A DNA stretch of 64,000 bases from Pseudazoarcus pumilus (GCF_002872475.1 NZ_CP025682.1:3161513-3225512), one strand, 5' to 3'; shown: positions 37,815 through 49,600, counted from the first letter of the stretch. The notes: generated from the letters alone by a model not told the origin. A program made the numbers and translations.

Positions 37815-38942
37815 ATGATCCAGTCCCAATCGGTCGGTATCGTCACGCCGCAGCGGGTGCTCTTCGACGAACCACTCGTTCTCAAGAGCGGTTCCGTGCT
37901 GCCGTCCTACGAACTCACCTTCGAGACCTACGGCGAGCTCAACGCGGATCGCAGCAACGCGGTGCTCGTGTGTCACGCGCTGTCGGGCTCGCATCACGTC
38001 GCCGGCCACTACGCCGACGATCCGGGCAACATCGGCTGGTGGGACAATCTGGTCGGCCCGGGCAAGCCGCTCGACACGCGCGAATTCTTCGTCATCGGCG
38101 TCAACAACCTGGGCGGCTGTTTCGGCTCCACCGGCCCGGCCTCGATCAACCCCGCCACCGGCCGCCACTGGGGCGCGGAGTTCCCGTTCATCACGGTCGA
38201 GGACTGGGTCACGACGCAGGCGCGGCTGGCCGACCACCTCGGCATCGAACGCTTCGCCGCCGTGGTCGGCGGCAGCCTGGGCGGGATGCAGGCAATCTCG
38301 TGGGCGTTGCAGTACCCGGATCGCGTCGCCAACGTCGCGGCCATCGCCTCGGCGCCCAAGCTCACCGCGCAGAACATCGCCTTCAACGAGGTCGCGCGAC
38401 AGGCCATCCTCACCGACCCGGACTTTCACGGCGGCAACTACTACCAGCATGGCATGGTGCCGGTACGCGGCCTGCGCCTGGCACGCATGATCGGCCACAT
38501 CACCTATCTGTCGGACGACTCACTGGCCGAGAAATTCGGCCGCGCCCTGCGCCACGGCAAGCACATCTACAGCTACGACATCGAGTTCGAGATCGAGTCC
38601 TACCTGCGCTACCAGGGCGACAAGTTCTCGCGCCAGTTCGACGCCAACACCTATCTGCTGACCACCAAGGCGCTCGACTACTTCGATCCGGCCTTCGAGC
38701 ACGGTGGCAATCTGCCGGCGGCCTTCGCGCGCTGCAAGGCGGACTTCCTGGTGGTGTCGTTCTCGACCGACTGGCGCTTCGCACCCGAGCGATCGCGCGA
38801 GATCGTCTACGCGCTGCTGCACAACCGCCGTAACGTGAGCTATGCGGAGATTCCGAGCGGTGCCGGCCACGACGCCTTCCTGCTCGACGATGCGCACTAC
38901 CATGCGGTGCTGCGCAGCTACTTCGGACGGATGAAACGATGA
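37815..38942 (+). CDS. metX: Homoserine O-acyltransferase MetX
   Basis: 375 residues, alpha/beta-hydrolase fold. The nucleophile serine lies in [19 protein letters not shown]; the closing Asp and His are near STDWRF and GAGHDAFL. It activates homoserine for methionine synthesis; acetyl- or succinyl-CoA preference cannot be settled by eye. The start at ATG 37815 gives the family N-terminus; the frame is open upstream to 37716 through terminator DNA. No ribosome site precedes the ATG, which is unusual. It overlaps metW by 4 bp and lies behind a SAM-II aptamer. Confidence 0.92.
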   Translation: MIQSQSVGIVTPQRVLFDEPLVLKSGSVLPSYELTFETYGELNADRSNAVLVCHALSGSHHVAGHYADDPGNIGWWDNLVGPGKPLDTREFFVIGVNNLGGCFGSTGPASINPATGRHWGAEFPFITVEDWVTTQARLADHLGIERFAAVVGGSLGGMQAISWALQYPDRVANVAAIASAPKLTAQNIAFNEVARQAILTDPDFHGGNYYQHGMVPVRGLRLARMIGHITYLSDDSLAEKFGRALRHGKHIYSYDIEFEIESYLRYQGDKFSRQFDANTYLLTTKALDYFDPAFEHGGNLPAAFARCKADFLVVSFSTDWRFAPERSREIVYALLHNRRNVSYAEIPSGAGHDAFLLDDAHYHAVLRSYFGRMKR

Positions 38943-39532
38943 GCCCGACGACCTATCGCTTCGATTTCGACGTGATCGCCGCGTGGATCTCACCCGGCGA
39001 GACGGTGCTCGACCTGGGCTGCGGCGATGGCAGCCTGCTGGCCCATCTGGTGGAGACGCGTGGCGTGTGCGGCTGGGGCGTGGAGAACGACCCGGACAAT
39101 CTCGTCGCCTGTGTCGCCAACGGCGTCAACGTCATCCAGGTGGACCTCGAGAAAGGGTTGGCCGGCTTCGAGGACGGCTTCTTCGACCACGTCATCATGA
39201 GCCTGTCGCTGCAGACCATCCACAACACGCGCGCGATCCTCGACGAGATGCTGCGCGTCGGCCACGAGGCCGTCGTGAGCTTCCCCAACTTCGGCTACTG
39301 GCGCCACCGCCAGAGCATCATGAACGGGCGCATGCCGGTCTCCGAGAGCCTGCCGCACCAGTGGTTCGACACGCCCAACGTGCGCTTCTTCACGATCGCC
39401 GACTTCGAGGCCCTGTGTGCCGATGCCGGCATCGAGGTGCGCGAGCGCCTCGCCTTCGACGATGATCGCCCGGTTGTCGAGGAAGCCAACTTCATGGCCA
39501 ACTTTGCCGTCTTCCGGCTGGGGCGGCGCTGA
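38939..39532 (+). CDS. metW: Methionine biosynthesis protein MetW
   Basis: 197 residues, SAM-dependent methyltransferase-like fold with motif [16 protein letters not shown]. MetW is always found with MetX-type acyltransferases in proteobacteria and is reported to be needed for or to stimulate MetX. Conserved MetW segments [12 protein letters not shown] and [12 protein letters not shown] are present. ATGA overlap with metX implies translational coupling. It is complete. Confidence 0.93.
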   Translation: MSPTTYRFDFDVIAAWISPGETVLDLGCGDGSLLAHLVETRGVCGWGVENDPDNLVACVANGVNVIQVDLEKGLAGFEDGFFDHVIMSLSLQTIHNTRAILDEMLRVGHEAVVSFPNFGYWRHRQSIMNGRMPVSESLPHQWFDTPNVRFFTIADFEALCADAGIEVRERLAFDDDRPVVEEANFMANFAVFRLGRR

Positions 39533-39856
39533 TCAGCCGTCGCGCGCCACGGTGAAGGCCTCGACGTCGACGACGATCACCTCGCCCTCGCGCAGGGCCG
39601 CGACGGCGTTGGCGTAGCGCTGCGCCCAGGGCGCATCGGCATCGAAACCGGCCGCGCCCGCCGCGCGCGCCACCCCCAGGATCAGGTCCACGGCCAGCAG
39701 CTTGCCCATTGGATTGGTCGGCTCGCAGTCGAGTGCATCGAAGGCCTCGAGCAGCCAGGCGCGCGCTTCCTCGGCGTCGGGGATGGCGACCTCCTGGGCC
39801 CCGATCTCGAAGCTGCGCTGCGTACCGCCGTCGAACGCCACGATCACGCGTCGCAT
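39533..39856 (-). CDS. Uncharacterised small protein
   Basis: 107 residues from ATG 39856, preceded by GGAGG at 7-base spacing on the minus strand, which supports real translation. I recognise no domain. The protein is acidic, has no signal peptide, membrane helix or cysteine motif, and reads as a compact alpha/beta fold (MRRVIVAFDGGTQRSFEIG, then GEVIVVDVEAFTVARDG). It sits convergent to metW (stop codons adjacent) and divergent from the GGDEF/EAL gene. An upstream in-frame start at 39907 lacks a ribosome site. Confidence 0.6.
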   Translation of the reverse strand: MRRVIVAFDGGTQRSFEIGAQEVAIPDAEEARAWLLEAFDALDCEPTNPMGKLLAVDLILGVARAAGAAGFDADAPWAQRYANAVAALREGEVIVVDVEAFTVARDG

Positions 39857-40062
39857 GCCTGGACCTCCGGGATTGTCCTCATGTACGCATTGTCGGCTCC
39901 GTGCCATGCGCGATCAAGTGCGCACTGTGCCCTGATCCGCAACAGGTTTCGCTTGTAATCACACGGCATGGCAGTGAAAATTCCGAGTCACGCACCCCAA
40001 CCGGACGCCCGTTTCAGGGCCGACGGCGAGAATCCCCGACGGGTCGCAGGCTGGAGTAGCGC

Positions 40063-42219
40063 ATGCATCGAGCACTAGAGGATCCGGACGACAAGCCCGG
40101 GCGCGTCGCCGACGCGCCGCTCGCGCCCGTGGGTGTTCCGCTCACGGCGATTTCCGAGCAGCTCGCCGCCAGGCCTGTGACCGAATCCAGCCACCTCGTC
40201 GGTGCCTGGGCGCACGACCTGACGGCCGACCGCGTGATCTGGTCCGAAACCTTCCGCGCGATGCTCGACATCCCGCGGACCGAGATGCCCTCGCTCGAAG
40301 GCTTCGTCGCGCGCGTGCACCCGGCCGACCGCGACAGCGTACTCGATCACCTGCGTCGCGTGCTCGACGGCGAGGACGGCGCCGGATTCTGTTTCCGCAT
40401 CGAACGCAGCGGCGGCTGTGCCCATTTCGAGGCACGCATGGTCATCGACCGCGACCGCGAGGGTCGCCCCACGCGCGCCCACGGCACCATCCAGGACATC
40501 ACCGAACGGCGCGTCGCCGAGGAAGAACTGCACCGCAAGAGTACCTACCTCAACGCCATCCTCGATCATCTTCCGCAGGCCATCAGCGTGTTCGACGCGC
40601 AGTTGCGACTGCAGTGCTGGAACGGCCGCTTCGCCGAGGTCATCGGCGTACCGCCGCAGATGCTCACCTACAACGCGCGCTTCGAGGACATCTACCGCGT
40701 GCCGGCCGAGCGCGGCGAGTTCGGCCCCGGCGATCCGGACGAACTGGTCGAACAGCGTCGGCGCCTGGCAGCGAGCTTCGAGCCGCTGCTGTTCGAGCGC
40801 ACACGCACCGACGGACGAACCCTGCTGATCGCGCGCGAACCGCTGTACATCGACGGCCGTGTGGGCGGCCTGGTGACCACCTACACCGACATCTCCGAGC
40901 GCAAGCGCATCGAAGCGGAGGTACGCCATCTGGCCCATCACGACGCGCTCACCGGGCTCGCCAACCGCTGCCTGCTCGACGCCCGCCTGCAACAGGCCAT
41001 CGCCGACGCACGACGCGGCAGGCAGCAGCTGGCCGTGCTGTTCCTCGACCTGGACCGCTTCAAGAACATCAACGATTCGCTCGGTCACCACGTAGGCGAC
41101 GCGCTGCTCGTGCAGGTGGCCGACCGGCTGCGCGCCGAGATGCGCGAGACCGACACGGTGGCACGCCTGGGCGGCGACGAGTTCGTCATCGCGCTGCAGG
41201 GCATCGGCGGCGCGAGCGACGTCGCGCGCATGACCGAAACCCTCCTCGAACGCCTGTCCGCGTCCTACATCGTCGACGGCACGGAACTGCACGCCACGCC
41301 ATCGATCGGCATCAGCCTGTTCCCGGCCGACGGCCTGGACGCCAACACCCTGCTGCGCAACGCCGACGCGGCGATGTACCACGCCAAGGCGCTGGGGCGC
41401 GCCAACTACCAGTTCTTCACCGACGCGCTCAATCAGAGCACGACCGCGCGGCTGGAACTCGAGAACCGTCTGCGCCGGGCGATCGGCAGCGACGAGTTCG
41501 AGCTGTGGTACCAGCCGCTGCTCGACGCCTCCGGCACCACGCTCAACGGCTTCGAGGCGCTGCTGCGCTGGCGTTCCGACAGCGAGACCCTGCATCTGCC
41601 GTCGACCTTCATCCCGATTGCCGAAGACACCGGCATGATCGTCGAACTGGGCCGCTGGGTGCTGCGCGAGGCCTGTATCCAGGCCAAGCGCTGGTCCGAG
41701 TTCGGCCCGGGTCGGCCGCGCATCTCGGTGAACCTGTCGGCGCGCCAGTTGCGCGACGTGCGCTTCGCCGACAGCGTCGCCGACATCCTCGCCGAGACCG
41801 GGCTGGAACCGTCGATGCTCGAACTGGAGATCACCGAATCCTCGGTCATGGACCGCCCCGACGAGGCCGTCGCCCTGCTGCACCGGCTCAAGCAGCTGGG
41901 CGTGGGCATCGCCATCGACGACTTCGGCACCGGCTACTCCTCGCTGTCGTATCTGAAGATGTTCCCGCTCGACCGGCTCAAGATCGACGGTTCCTTCGTG
42001 TGCGACATCGACAACGACCCCAATGACTCGGCCATCGTCTCGGCCGCCGTTTCGCTGGCTCACAACCTGGGCCTGCCGGTGGTCGCCGAGGGCGTGGAAA
42101 CCGCCGCCCAGGCACTGCATCTGGCGCGTCTGGGCTGCGACGAATTGCAGGGCTTTCACTTCTCGCGCCCGATGCCGGCGCTCGAAGCCGACGCGATGCT
42201 GCGCATGCAGTCGTGGTGA
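40063..42219 (+). CDS. PAS-GGDEF-EAL cyclic-di-GMP signalling protein
   Basis: 718 residues, soluble. Two PAS-type domains (about 40-160, ending GTIQDITERR, and 160-285, ending TDISERK) precede a GGDEF domain with intact RLGGDEF and an EAL domain (about 460-710) with GFEALLRW, LELEITES and DDFGTGYSSLSYLK. Both active sites look complete, so it could make or degrade cyclic-di-GMP; in such proteins one activity often dominates. There is no transmembrane segment, so the signal is probably cytosolic. GGAG lies 8 bases before ATG 40063. Confidence 0.92.
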   Translation: MHRALEDPDDKPGRVADAPLAPVGVPLTAISEQLAARPVTESSHLVGAWAHDLTADRVIWSETFRAMLDIPRTEMPSLEGFVARVHPADRDSVLDHLRRVLDGEDGAGFCFRIERSGGCAHFEARMVIDRDREGRPTRAHGTIQDITERRVAEEELHRKSTYLNAILDHLPQAISVFDAQLRLQCWNGRFAEVIGVPPQMLTYNARFEDIYRVPAERGEFGPGDPDELVEQRRRLAASFEPLLFERTRTDGRTLLIAREPLYIDGRVGGLVTTYTDISERKRIEAEVRHLAHHDALTGLANRCLLDARLQQAIADARRGRQQLAVLFLDLDRFKNINDSLGHHVGDALLVQVADRLRAEMRETDTVARLGGDEFVIALQGIGGASDVARMTETLLERLSASYIVDGTELHATPSIGISLFPADGLDANTLLRNADAAMYHAKALGRANYQFFTDALNQSTTARLELENRLRRAIGSDEFELWYQPLLDASGTTLNGFEALLRWRSDSETLHLPSTFIPIAEDTGMIVELGRWVLREACIQAKRWSEFGPGRPRISVNLSARQLRDVRFADSVADILAETGLEPSMLELEITESSVMDRPDEAVALLHRLKQLGVGIAIDDFGTGYSSLSYLKMFPLDRLKIDGSFVCDIDNDPNDSAIVSAAVSLAHNLGLPVVAEGVETAAQALHLARLGCDELQGFHFSRPMPALEADAMLRMQSW

Positions 42220-42285
42220 CCGGCAGCACGGCGGGACATCTGCAATAATCGGGCCCTCGCTTCGACCCCGACGGACTCATCCCGC

Positions 42286-43593
42286 GTGCCCGACACCGAA
42301 CAACGCCCCAGCTGGCGGCAGGCCCTGTTCAACCGCCGCATGCTGGTGTGCATCCTCACCGGCTTCAGCTCCGGCCTGCCGCTGTACCTGCTGTTTTCCC
42401 TGCTGCCCGCGTGGCTCAAGACCGAGGGGTTGAGCCTGGCGGTGATCGGCGCCTTCGCGCTGATCCAGTTTCCCTACACCTGGAAGTTCCTGTGGGCGCC
42501 GCTGCTCGACCGCTACGCCCTGCTGTCAAGGCTGGGGCGGCGGCGCGGCTGGATGCTGGTCTCGCAGATCGGCCTGCTTGCGGCGATTGCCTGGCTGGGC
42601 CGCCTGTCGCCGGTGGATCACCTCGGCCTGGTGGTGACGCTGACGGTGGCGCTGGCCTTTTTGTCGGCCACCCAGGACATCGCGCTCGACGCCTTCCGGC
42701 GCGAGATCCTGCCCGACGTCGAACTCGGCCTGGGCAACGCCATCCACGTCAACGCCTACCGCATCGCCGGACTGGTGCCCGGCTCGCTGTCGCTGATCCT
42801 CGCCGACCACCTGCCGTGGAGTCAGGTCTTTCTGGTCACCGCGCTGTTCATGCTGCCGGGGCTGCTGATGACGCTGATGGTGAGAGAGCCGGCAGCCGCC
42901 GCGCTCGCCCCGCGCACGCTGCGCGAGGCCGTGGTCGAACCCTTCCGCGAATTCTTCGGACGCCACGGCGTGCGTTCCGCGCTGCTGGTGCTGCTCTTCC
43001 TGTTCCTCTACAAGGTCGGCGATTCGCTCGCCGCCGCACTGGCCACGCCCTTCTATCTGGACATGGGCTTCACGATGACCGAGATCGGCGTGGTCGCCAA
43101 GAACGCCAGCCTGTGGCCGATGGTCATCGGCGGCATTCTCGGCGGGCTGTGGATGCTGCGCCTGGGCATCAATCGCGCGCTGTGGGTCTTCGGCGTCGCG
43201 CAGGTAGTGTCCACGGCCGGTTTCGTGTGGCTGGCCTGGCTCGGCCCGGCCGAGGCGGACGCGTTCCGGCTGCTCGCGCTGGCCTTCGTCATCACCGGCG
43301 AGTCGCTCGGTGCCGGACTGGGCACGGCGGCCTTCGTGGCCTTCATCGCGCGCACCACGCATCCGGCCTACACCGCCACGCAGTTCGCGCTGTTCACCAG
43401 CCTGATGGCGGTGCCGCGCACCTTCATCAACGCCACCTCCGGCTGGCTCGTCGAGCATATCGGCTGGGTGGATTTCTTCTCCCTGTGCGTCGTCATCGCG
43501 ATTCCCGGCATGCTGCTGCTGCTCAGGATCGCACCCTGGAACGGCGAACAGGCCGCCATCGACGCGATGCCGGCACGCTCCGGCGCCAAATGA
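42286..43593 (+). CDS. ampG: AmpG-type muropeptide permease (MFS)
   Basis: 435 residues with about 12 hydrophobic segments. N-terminal FSSGLPLYLLFSLLPAWLK and FPYTWKFLWAPLLDRY, and ATQDIALDAFRREIL, are AmpG landmarks. AmpG imports GlcNAc-anhydroMurNAc peptides released from peptidoglycan for recycling. It starts at GTG 42286. Its stop overlaps the next start (ATGA), coupling it to the SMUG1-like gene. Related acetyl-CoA transporters share the fold, but the motifs favour AmpG. Confidence 0.85.
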   Translation: MPDTEQRPSWRQALFNRRMLVCILTGFSSGLPLYLLFSLLPAWLKTEGLSLAVIGAFALIQFPYTWKFLWAPLLDRYALLSRLGRRRGWMLVSQIGLLAAIAWLGRLSPVDHLGLVVTLTVALAFLSATQDIALDAFRREILPDVELGLGNAIHVNAYRIAGLVPGSLSLILADHLPWSQVFLVTALFMLPGLLMTLMVREPAAAALAPRTLREAVVEPFREFFGRHGVRSALLVLLFLFLYKVGDSLAAALATPFYLDMGFTMTEIGVVAKNASLWPMVIGGILGGLWMLRLGINRALWVFGVAQVVSTAGFVWLAWLGPAEADAFRLLALAFVITGESLGAGLGTAAFVAFIARTTHPAYTATQFALFTSLMAVPRTFINATSGWLVEHIGWVDFFSLCVVIAIPGMLLLLRIAPWNGEQAAIDAMPARSGAK

Positions 43594-44333
43594 ACGAAGA
43601 CATGACGCACTCCGACGCCGCCCGCGCGGCCATCGCCGCCGCACACCGACTCTCCGACACCCTCGCGCCGATGCGCTTCGCGCCACCCGTGAGCCACGTC
43701 TACGACCCGCTGAGCTACGCCTGGCCGGTGCACCAGGCCTATCTTGCGCGCTACGCGGCGACGCCCAAGCGCGTGGTCTTCCTGGGCATGAACCCCGGCC
43801 CGTTCGGCATGGCACAGACGGGCGTGCCCTTCGGCGAGATCGCGAGCGTGCGCGACTGGCTGGGCCTGTCGGGCGAAGTCGCGAAACCTGCGCGGGAAAA
43901 TCCCAAACGCCCGGTCGAAGGCTTCGCGTGCACGCGTTCCGAGGTTTCCGGCCGGCGCCTGTGGGGCCTGTTTCGCGAACGCTTCGGCACGGCCGAAGCC
44001 TTCGCTCGGGAACACTTCGTCGCCAACTATTGCCCGCTGGCCTTCTTCGACGGCGGGCGCAACCTCACCCCGGACAAGCTGCCGGCGGCGGAAGCCGCGC
44101 CGCTGATGGCCGCCTGCGACGCGCATCTGGTGGAACTGGTCGAAGCGCTGCAGCCCGAGTGGGTGATCGGCATCGGCGCCTGGGCCGAACAGCGCGCGGC
44201 CGCCGCACTGGCCGGGCGTGCGCTGCGCATCGGCCGCGTGCTGCATCCGAGCCCGGCCAGCCCGGCCGCCAACCGCGGCTGGTCGCCGGCCGCCACGGCG
44301 CAGCTCGTGGCGCTTGGCGTGTGGCCGGCCTGA
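43590..44333 (+). CDS. SMUG1-type uracil-DNA glycosylase
   Basis: 247 residues. Motif 1 GMNPGPFGMAQTGVPFGE (66-83) and motif 2 HPSPASPAANRGW (about 221-233) are the SMUG1 signatures; the Asn in GMNPGPFG and His in HPSP are the catalytic residues of that family. It excises uracil and oxidised or deaminated bases from DNA. SMUG1 is best known from animals and occurs sporadically in bacteria such as Geobacter and Azoarcus relatives. I start it at ATG 43590, overlapping the ampG stop; ATG 43602 is an alternative. Confidence 0.88.
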   Translation: MNEDMTHSDAARAAIAAAHRLSDTLAPMRFAPPVSHVYDPLSYAWPVHQAYLARYAATPKRVVFLGMNPGPFGMAQTGVPFGEIASVRDWLGLSGEVAKPARENPKRPVEGFACTRSEVSGRRLWGLFRERFGTAEAFAREHFVANYCPLAFFDGGRNLTPDKLPAAEAAPLMAACDAHLVELVEALQPEWVIGIGAWAEQRAAAALAGRALRIGRVLHPSPASPAANRGWSPAATAQLVALGVWPA

Positions 44334-44365
44334 GCGGCGACAAGCGGACCGGGCGCGGTGCGCGG

Positions 44366-44371
44366 TAGAAT
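44366..44371 (+). promoter_or_regulatory. Candidate -10 element of the carbonic anhydrase gene
   Basis: TAGAAT 28 bp before the GTG start, without a clear -35. Confidence 0.35.
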
Positions 44372-44399
44372 TCTGCCCGTCACATAGGGGGCATGCATC

Positions 44400-45053
44400 G
44401 TGAGCGACATCGAACAACTCTTCGACAACAACCGCCAATGGGCCGCGCGCCGCATCGAGGAAGATCCCGACTTCTTTCAGCGACTGGCACGTCAGCAGTC
44501 GCCCGAATATCTGTGGATCGGCTGCTCGGACAGCCGCGTGCCGGCCAACCAGATCATCGATCTCGACCCCGGCGAAGTCTTCGTGCACCGCAACATCGCC
44601 AACGTCGTCGTGCACACCGACCTGAACGCACTGTCGGTGATCCAGTTCGCCGTCGACGTGCTGCGCGTCAAGCACGTGCTGGTGGTCGGACACTACGGCT
44701 GCGGCGGCGTGGCCGCGGCGATGGACGACGCCAAGGTCGGCCTGGTCGAGAACTGGCTGCGCCACGTGCAGGACGTGCGCGACCACAACATCGCCCTGCT
44801 CGACGCGCTCGAGGCCCCGGCCCAGCGCCGCGACCGCTTGTGCGAGCTCAACGTGATGCAGCAGGTGGTCAACATCAGCCACAACTCGGTGATGCGCGAG
44901 GCCTGGGCGCGCGGCCAGAAGGTCACGCTGCACGGCTGGTGCTATTCGCTGCAGGACGGCCTGATCCGCGATCTGGGCATGAGTTCGCGCAGCCGCGAGG
45001 AAGCCGACGGACGCTTCATGCAGGCCTGCGAGCGCATGCGCTCTCAACTCTGA
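44400..45053 (+). CDS. can: Beta-class carbonic anhydrase
   Basis: 217 residues. Zinc ligands Cys42 and Asp44 (GCSDSR), His98 and Cys101 (GHYGCGG) are all present. The enzyme interconverts CO2 and bicarbonate and is essential in air for many bacteria. It starts at GTG 44400 with AGGGGG upstream. The ROK kinase gene follows after 8 bp, so they may be cotranscribed. Confidence 0.95.
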   Translation: MSDIEQLFDNNRQWAARRIEEDPDFFQRLARQQSPEYLWIGCSDSRVPANQIIDLDPGEVFVHRNIANVVVHTDLNALSVIQFAVDVLRVKHVLVVGHYGCGGVAAAMDDAKVGLVENWLRHVQDVRDHNIALLDALEAPAQRRDRLCELNVMQQVVNISHNSVMREAWARGQKVTLHGWCYSLQDGLIRDLGMSSRSREEADGRFMQACERMRSQL

Positions 45054-45061
45054 GGCCGGCG

Positions 45062-45970
45062 ATGCGCATCGGCATCGATCTGGGCGGCAGCAAGATCGAG
45101 CTCGTCGCGCTCGACGACGCGGGCGCGACGCTGCACCGCGAACGCATCGCAACCCCGACCGGCGACTACGCCGCCACTATCGAGGCCATCGCCGCGCTGG
45201 TGGAACGCGCAGAGCGCGCCATCGGCGGGCAGGCCAGCGTCGGCATCGGCACGCCGGGCTCGCGCTCGCCGGCGACCGGACGGATGCGCAACGCCAATTC
45301 CACCTGCCTCAATGGTCGCGCCCTCGACCGCGATCTGGCCACCCGGCTGGGGCGCGAGCTGCGCATCGCCAACGACGCCAACTGCCTCGCCGTCTCGGAA
45401 GCCACCGACGGCGCAGGCGCCGGCGCGCGCTGCGTCTTCGGCGTGATTCTGGGCACGGGGGTGGGCGGCGGCATCGTCGTCGACGGGCAGTTGCTGACCG
45501 GCGCGAACGCCATCGCCGGTGAATGGGGACATGTTCCGCTGCCGGCCGCAGATGCGGCCGACACCCCCGCGCGGCGCTGCTATTGCGGGCGCACGAACTG
45601 CATCGAGACCTGGCTGTCGGGGCCCGGCGTGGTCGCCGACCATGCCCACCACACCGGACTCGAGCTCGACGTGCGTGAGATCGTGCGTGCCGCCGAGGCC
45701 GGTGAACAGTGCGCCGAGGCCACGCTGGAACGTTTCGAACGACGCCTGGCGCGCGCGCTGGCGAGCGTGATCAACGTGCTCGACCCGGACGTGATCGTGC
45801 TCGGCGGCGGTCTTTCGTCGATTGCACGGCTGTATCGCAACGTCCCGCGACTGTGGCGCGAACACATCTTCTCGGATGTAGTCGAAACGCGACTTGCAGC
45901 AGCAGCCCACGGCGACGCCTCCGGCGTGCGCGGGGCGGCCTGGCTGTGGCCATTGGAGGATCGCGCTTGA
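45062..45970 (+). CDS. mak: ROK-family sugar kinase (fructokinase-like)
   Basis: 302 residues, same length as E. coli Mak. The ATP site IGIDLGGSKIE is at the N-terminus, the catalytic Asp in IANDANCLAVSE, and ILGTGVGGGIVVDG follows. The ROK zinc site C-x-C-G-x3-C is seen in CYCGRTNC followed by IE. It phosphorylates a hexose, probably fructose or mannose; N-acetylhexosamine cannot be excluded. ATG 45062 gives the normal N-terminus. The stop overlaps the following TTG start. Confidence 0.82.
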   Translation: MRIGIDLGGSKIELVALDDAGATLHRERIATPTGDYAATIEAIAALVERAERAIGGQASVGIGTPGSRSPATGRMRNANSTCLNGRALDRDLATRLGRELRIANDANCLAVSEATDGAGAGARCVFGVILGTGVGGGIVVDGQLLTGANAIAGEWGHVPLPAADAADTPARRCYCGRTNCIETWLSGPGVVADHAHHTGLELDVREIVRAAEAGEQCAEATLERFERRLARALASVINVLDPDVIVLGGGLSSIARLYRNVPRLWREHIFSDVVETRLAAAAHGDASGVRGAAWLWPLEDRA

Positions 45971-47007
45971 GTCGCCCGCCCACCCCGGAAAACGAGTTCG
46001 CACGCCTCGCCGTACTGCATCGCTTCGGCATTCTCGACACGCCGCGCGAGGCGGCCTTCGACGCGCTCACGCGCATCGCCGCCCACATCTGCGAGGTACC
46101 GATCGCGGTCATCAACTTCATCGACCGCGACCGCCAGTGGTTCAAGTCCGAGATCGGACTGGGCACGCGCGAGACACCGCTGGACGTGTCCATCTGCGCG
46201 CACGCCATTCTGCAGCCGGGCCTGTTCGTCGTGCCCGACACGCTCGAAGACCCGCGCTTCGCGAACAACCCGCTGGTGGCAGGCGAGCCGGGGCTGCGCT
46301 TCTATGCCGGGGCGCTGCTCGAGACCGACGACGGCTATCCGCTGGGCACGCTGTGCGTGCTCGATCACGAGCCGCGCACGCTCACGCCCGAACAGGGCGA
46401 GATCCTCGAGGCGCTGGCCGCGCAGGTCATGCTCTTGCTCAGCCTCTACGAACACAATGCCAAGCAGGCCGAGATGCTCGCCGAGCTGGACAGGGCACGC
46501 CACGAAATGGCGCTGCTGGCCGCGACCGATTCGCTCACCGGACTCGCCAACCGGCGCGCCTTCACCGAGCGACTCGACCAGGAGATCGCGCGGCTGGCGC
46601 GCAGCGGCGGCGCCAGCTGTCTGCTGATGGCCGATCTGGACGACTTCAAGCCGATCAACGATCATCACGGCCACCAGGCCGGCGACCACGCGCTGACGGT
46701 GTTCGCGAGCCTGTGCACCGGCGTCTTCCGTGAATCGGACTACATCGCGCGCTGGGGCGGGGACGAATTCATGGTGTTGCTGCCGGACACCGACAAGCAG
46801 GCCGCGATGACCGGCGCGGAGCGGCTGCACACGGCGCTCGCAAGCACGCCGATCGGCGGCGACGCACAAGATTCGTTTTCGCTGGGCGCGAGCATCGGCA
46901 TCGTCGAGTTCGACGGCTCGCCCGATGCCGACACCGTACTGCAGGCCGTGGACGAGACGCTGTACGCTGCCAAGAACGACGGACCGGGCCGCACCGCGGT
47001 GGGTTGA
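45967..47007 (+). CDS. GAF-GGDEF diguanylate cyclase
   Basis: 346 residues. An N-terminal GAF domain (about 5-165; FGILDTPREAAFDALT, VPIAVINFIDRDRQWFKS, DVSICAHAIL) and a GGDEF domain (about 180-345) with intact RWGGDEFMVLLP. It should synthesise cyclic-di-GMP; an RxxD product-inhibition site is not evident. The start is taken as TTG 45967 because GGAGGA lies six bases upstream and the frame has no better start; it overlaps the kinase TGA. Confidence 0.85.
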   Translation: MSRPPTPENEFARLAVLHRFGILDTPREAAFDALTRIAAHICEVPIAVINFIDRDRQWFKSEIGLGTRETPLDVSICAHAILQPGLFVVPDTLEDPRFANNPLVAGEPGLRFYAGALLETDDGYPLGTLCVLDHEPRTLTPEQGEILEALAAQVMLLLSLYEHNAKQAEMLAELDRARHEMALLAATDSLTGLANRRAFTERLDQEIARLARSGGASCLLMADLDDFKPINDHHGHQAGDHALTVFASLCTGVFRESDYIARWGGDEFMVLLPDTDKQAAMTGAERLHTALASTPIGGDAQDSFSLGASIGIVEFDGSPDADTVLQAVDETLYAAKNDGPGRTAVG

Positions 47008-47055
47008 ACACCCGGCGCGGCGCGTGATGCGATGGCGCGGCATCGTCCGCGCGGC

Positions 47056-49236
<2,181 letters not shown>

Positions 49237-49600
49237 GCAGACGGCAAAACCTGCGTGATTACAGAGGCTTGTTCAATGAAGTTCATTCCGATCATCGAAA
49301 CCGCCTCCAAGTCATTGCATGGACGCGCTTCCTGCGGTTTCCCACAAATCCTGTGGATATCCCTGTGTGCAAGCGAGGGGAAAGGGCGTCCAAGCGGCTT
49401 GAAACAAGGGAAAGTGTCACATTGCCTTAACAATGGGCATTGTAAAAACACATTTAAAACAACGATTTGCAAAACGCGGGGTTTTCGCGCCAAGTGCCGC
49501 AGGGGCGCAACGCGCGGCACTACGACCTTGTGCATAAGTCAAGTGCGGCCTGCGTTTTCGAGCTGCGCCGCAGCACGCCCGAAAGGCCCTGCGGAGGGCG
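49237..49600. other. 364-bp AT-richer gap between hemE and priA with DnaA-box-like sites
   Basis: No gene supported. It contains TGTGCATAA (49529-49537, consensus DnaA box TTATNCACA on the minus strand), TGTGGATAT (49352-49360, one mismatch), a perfect palindrome ACAATG-GG-CATTGT (49430-49443) and an A/T-rich stretch (about 49425-49480). It must include the priA promoter; I could not choose one confidently. Confidence 0.55.

Noticed and set aside
39900..40062. Possible cyclic-di-GMP riboswitch before the PAS-GGDEF-EAL gene
   Set aside because: GEMM landmarks (GGGCAAACC core and tetraloop receptor) are not seen.
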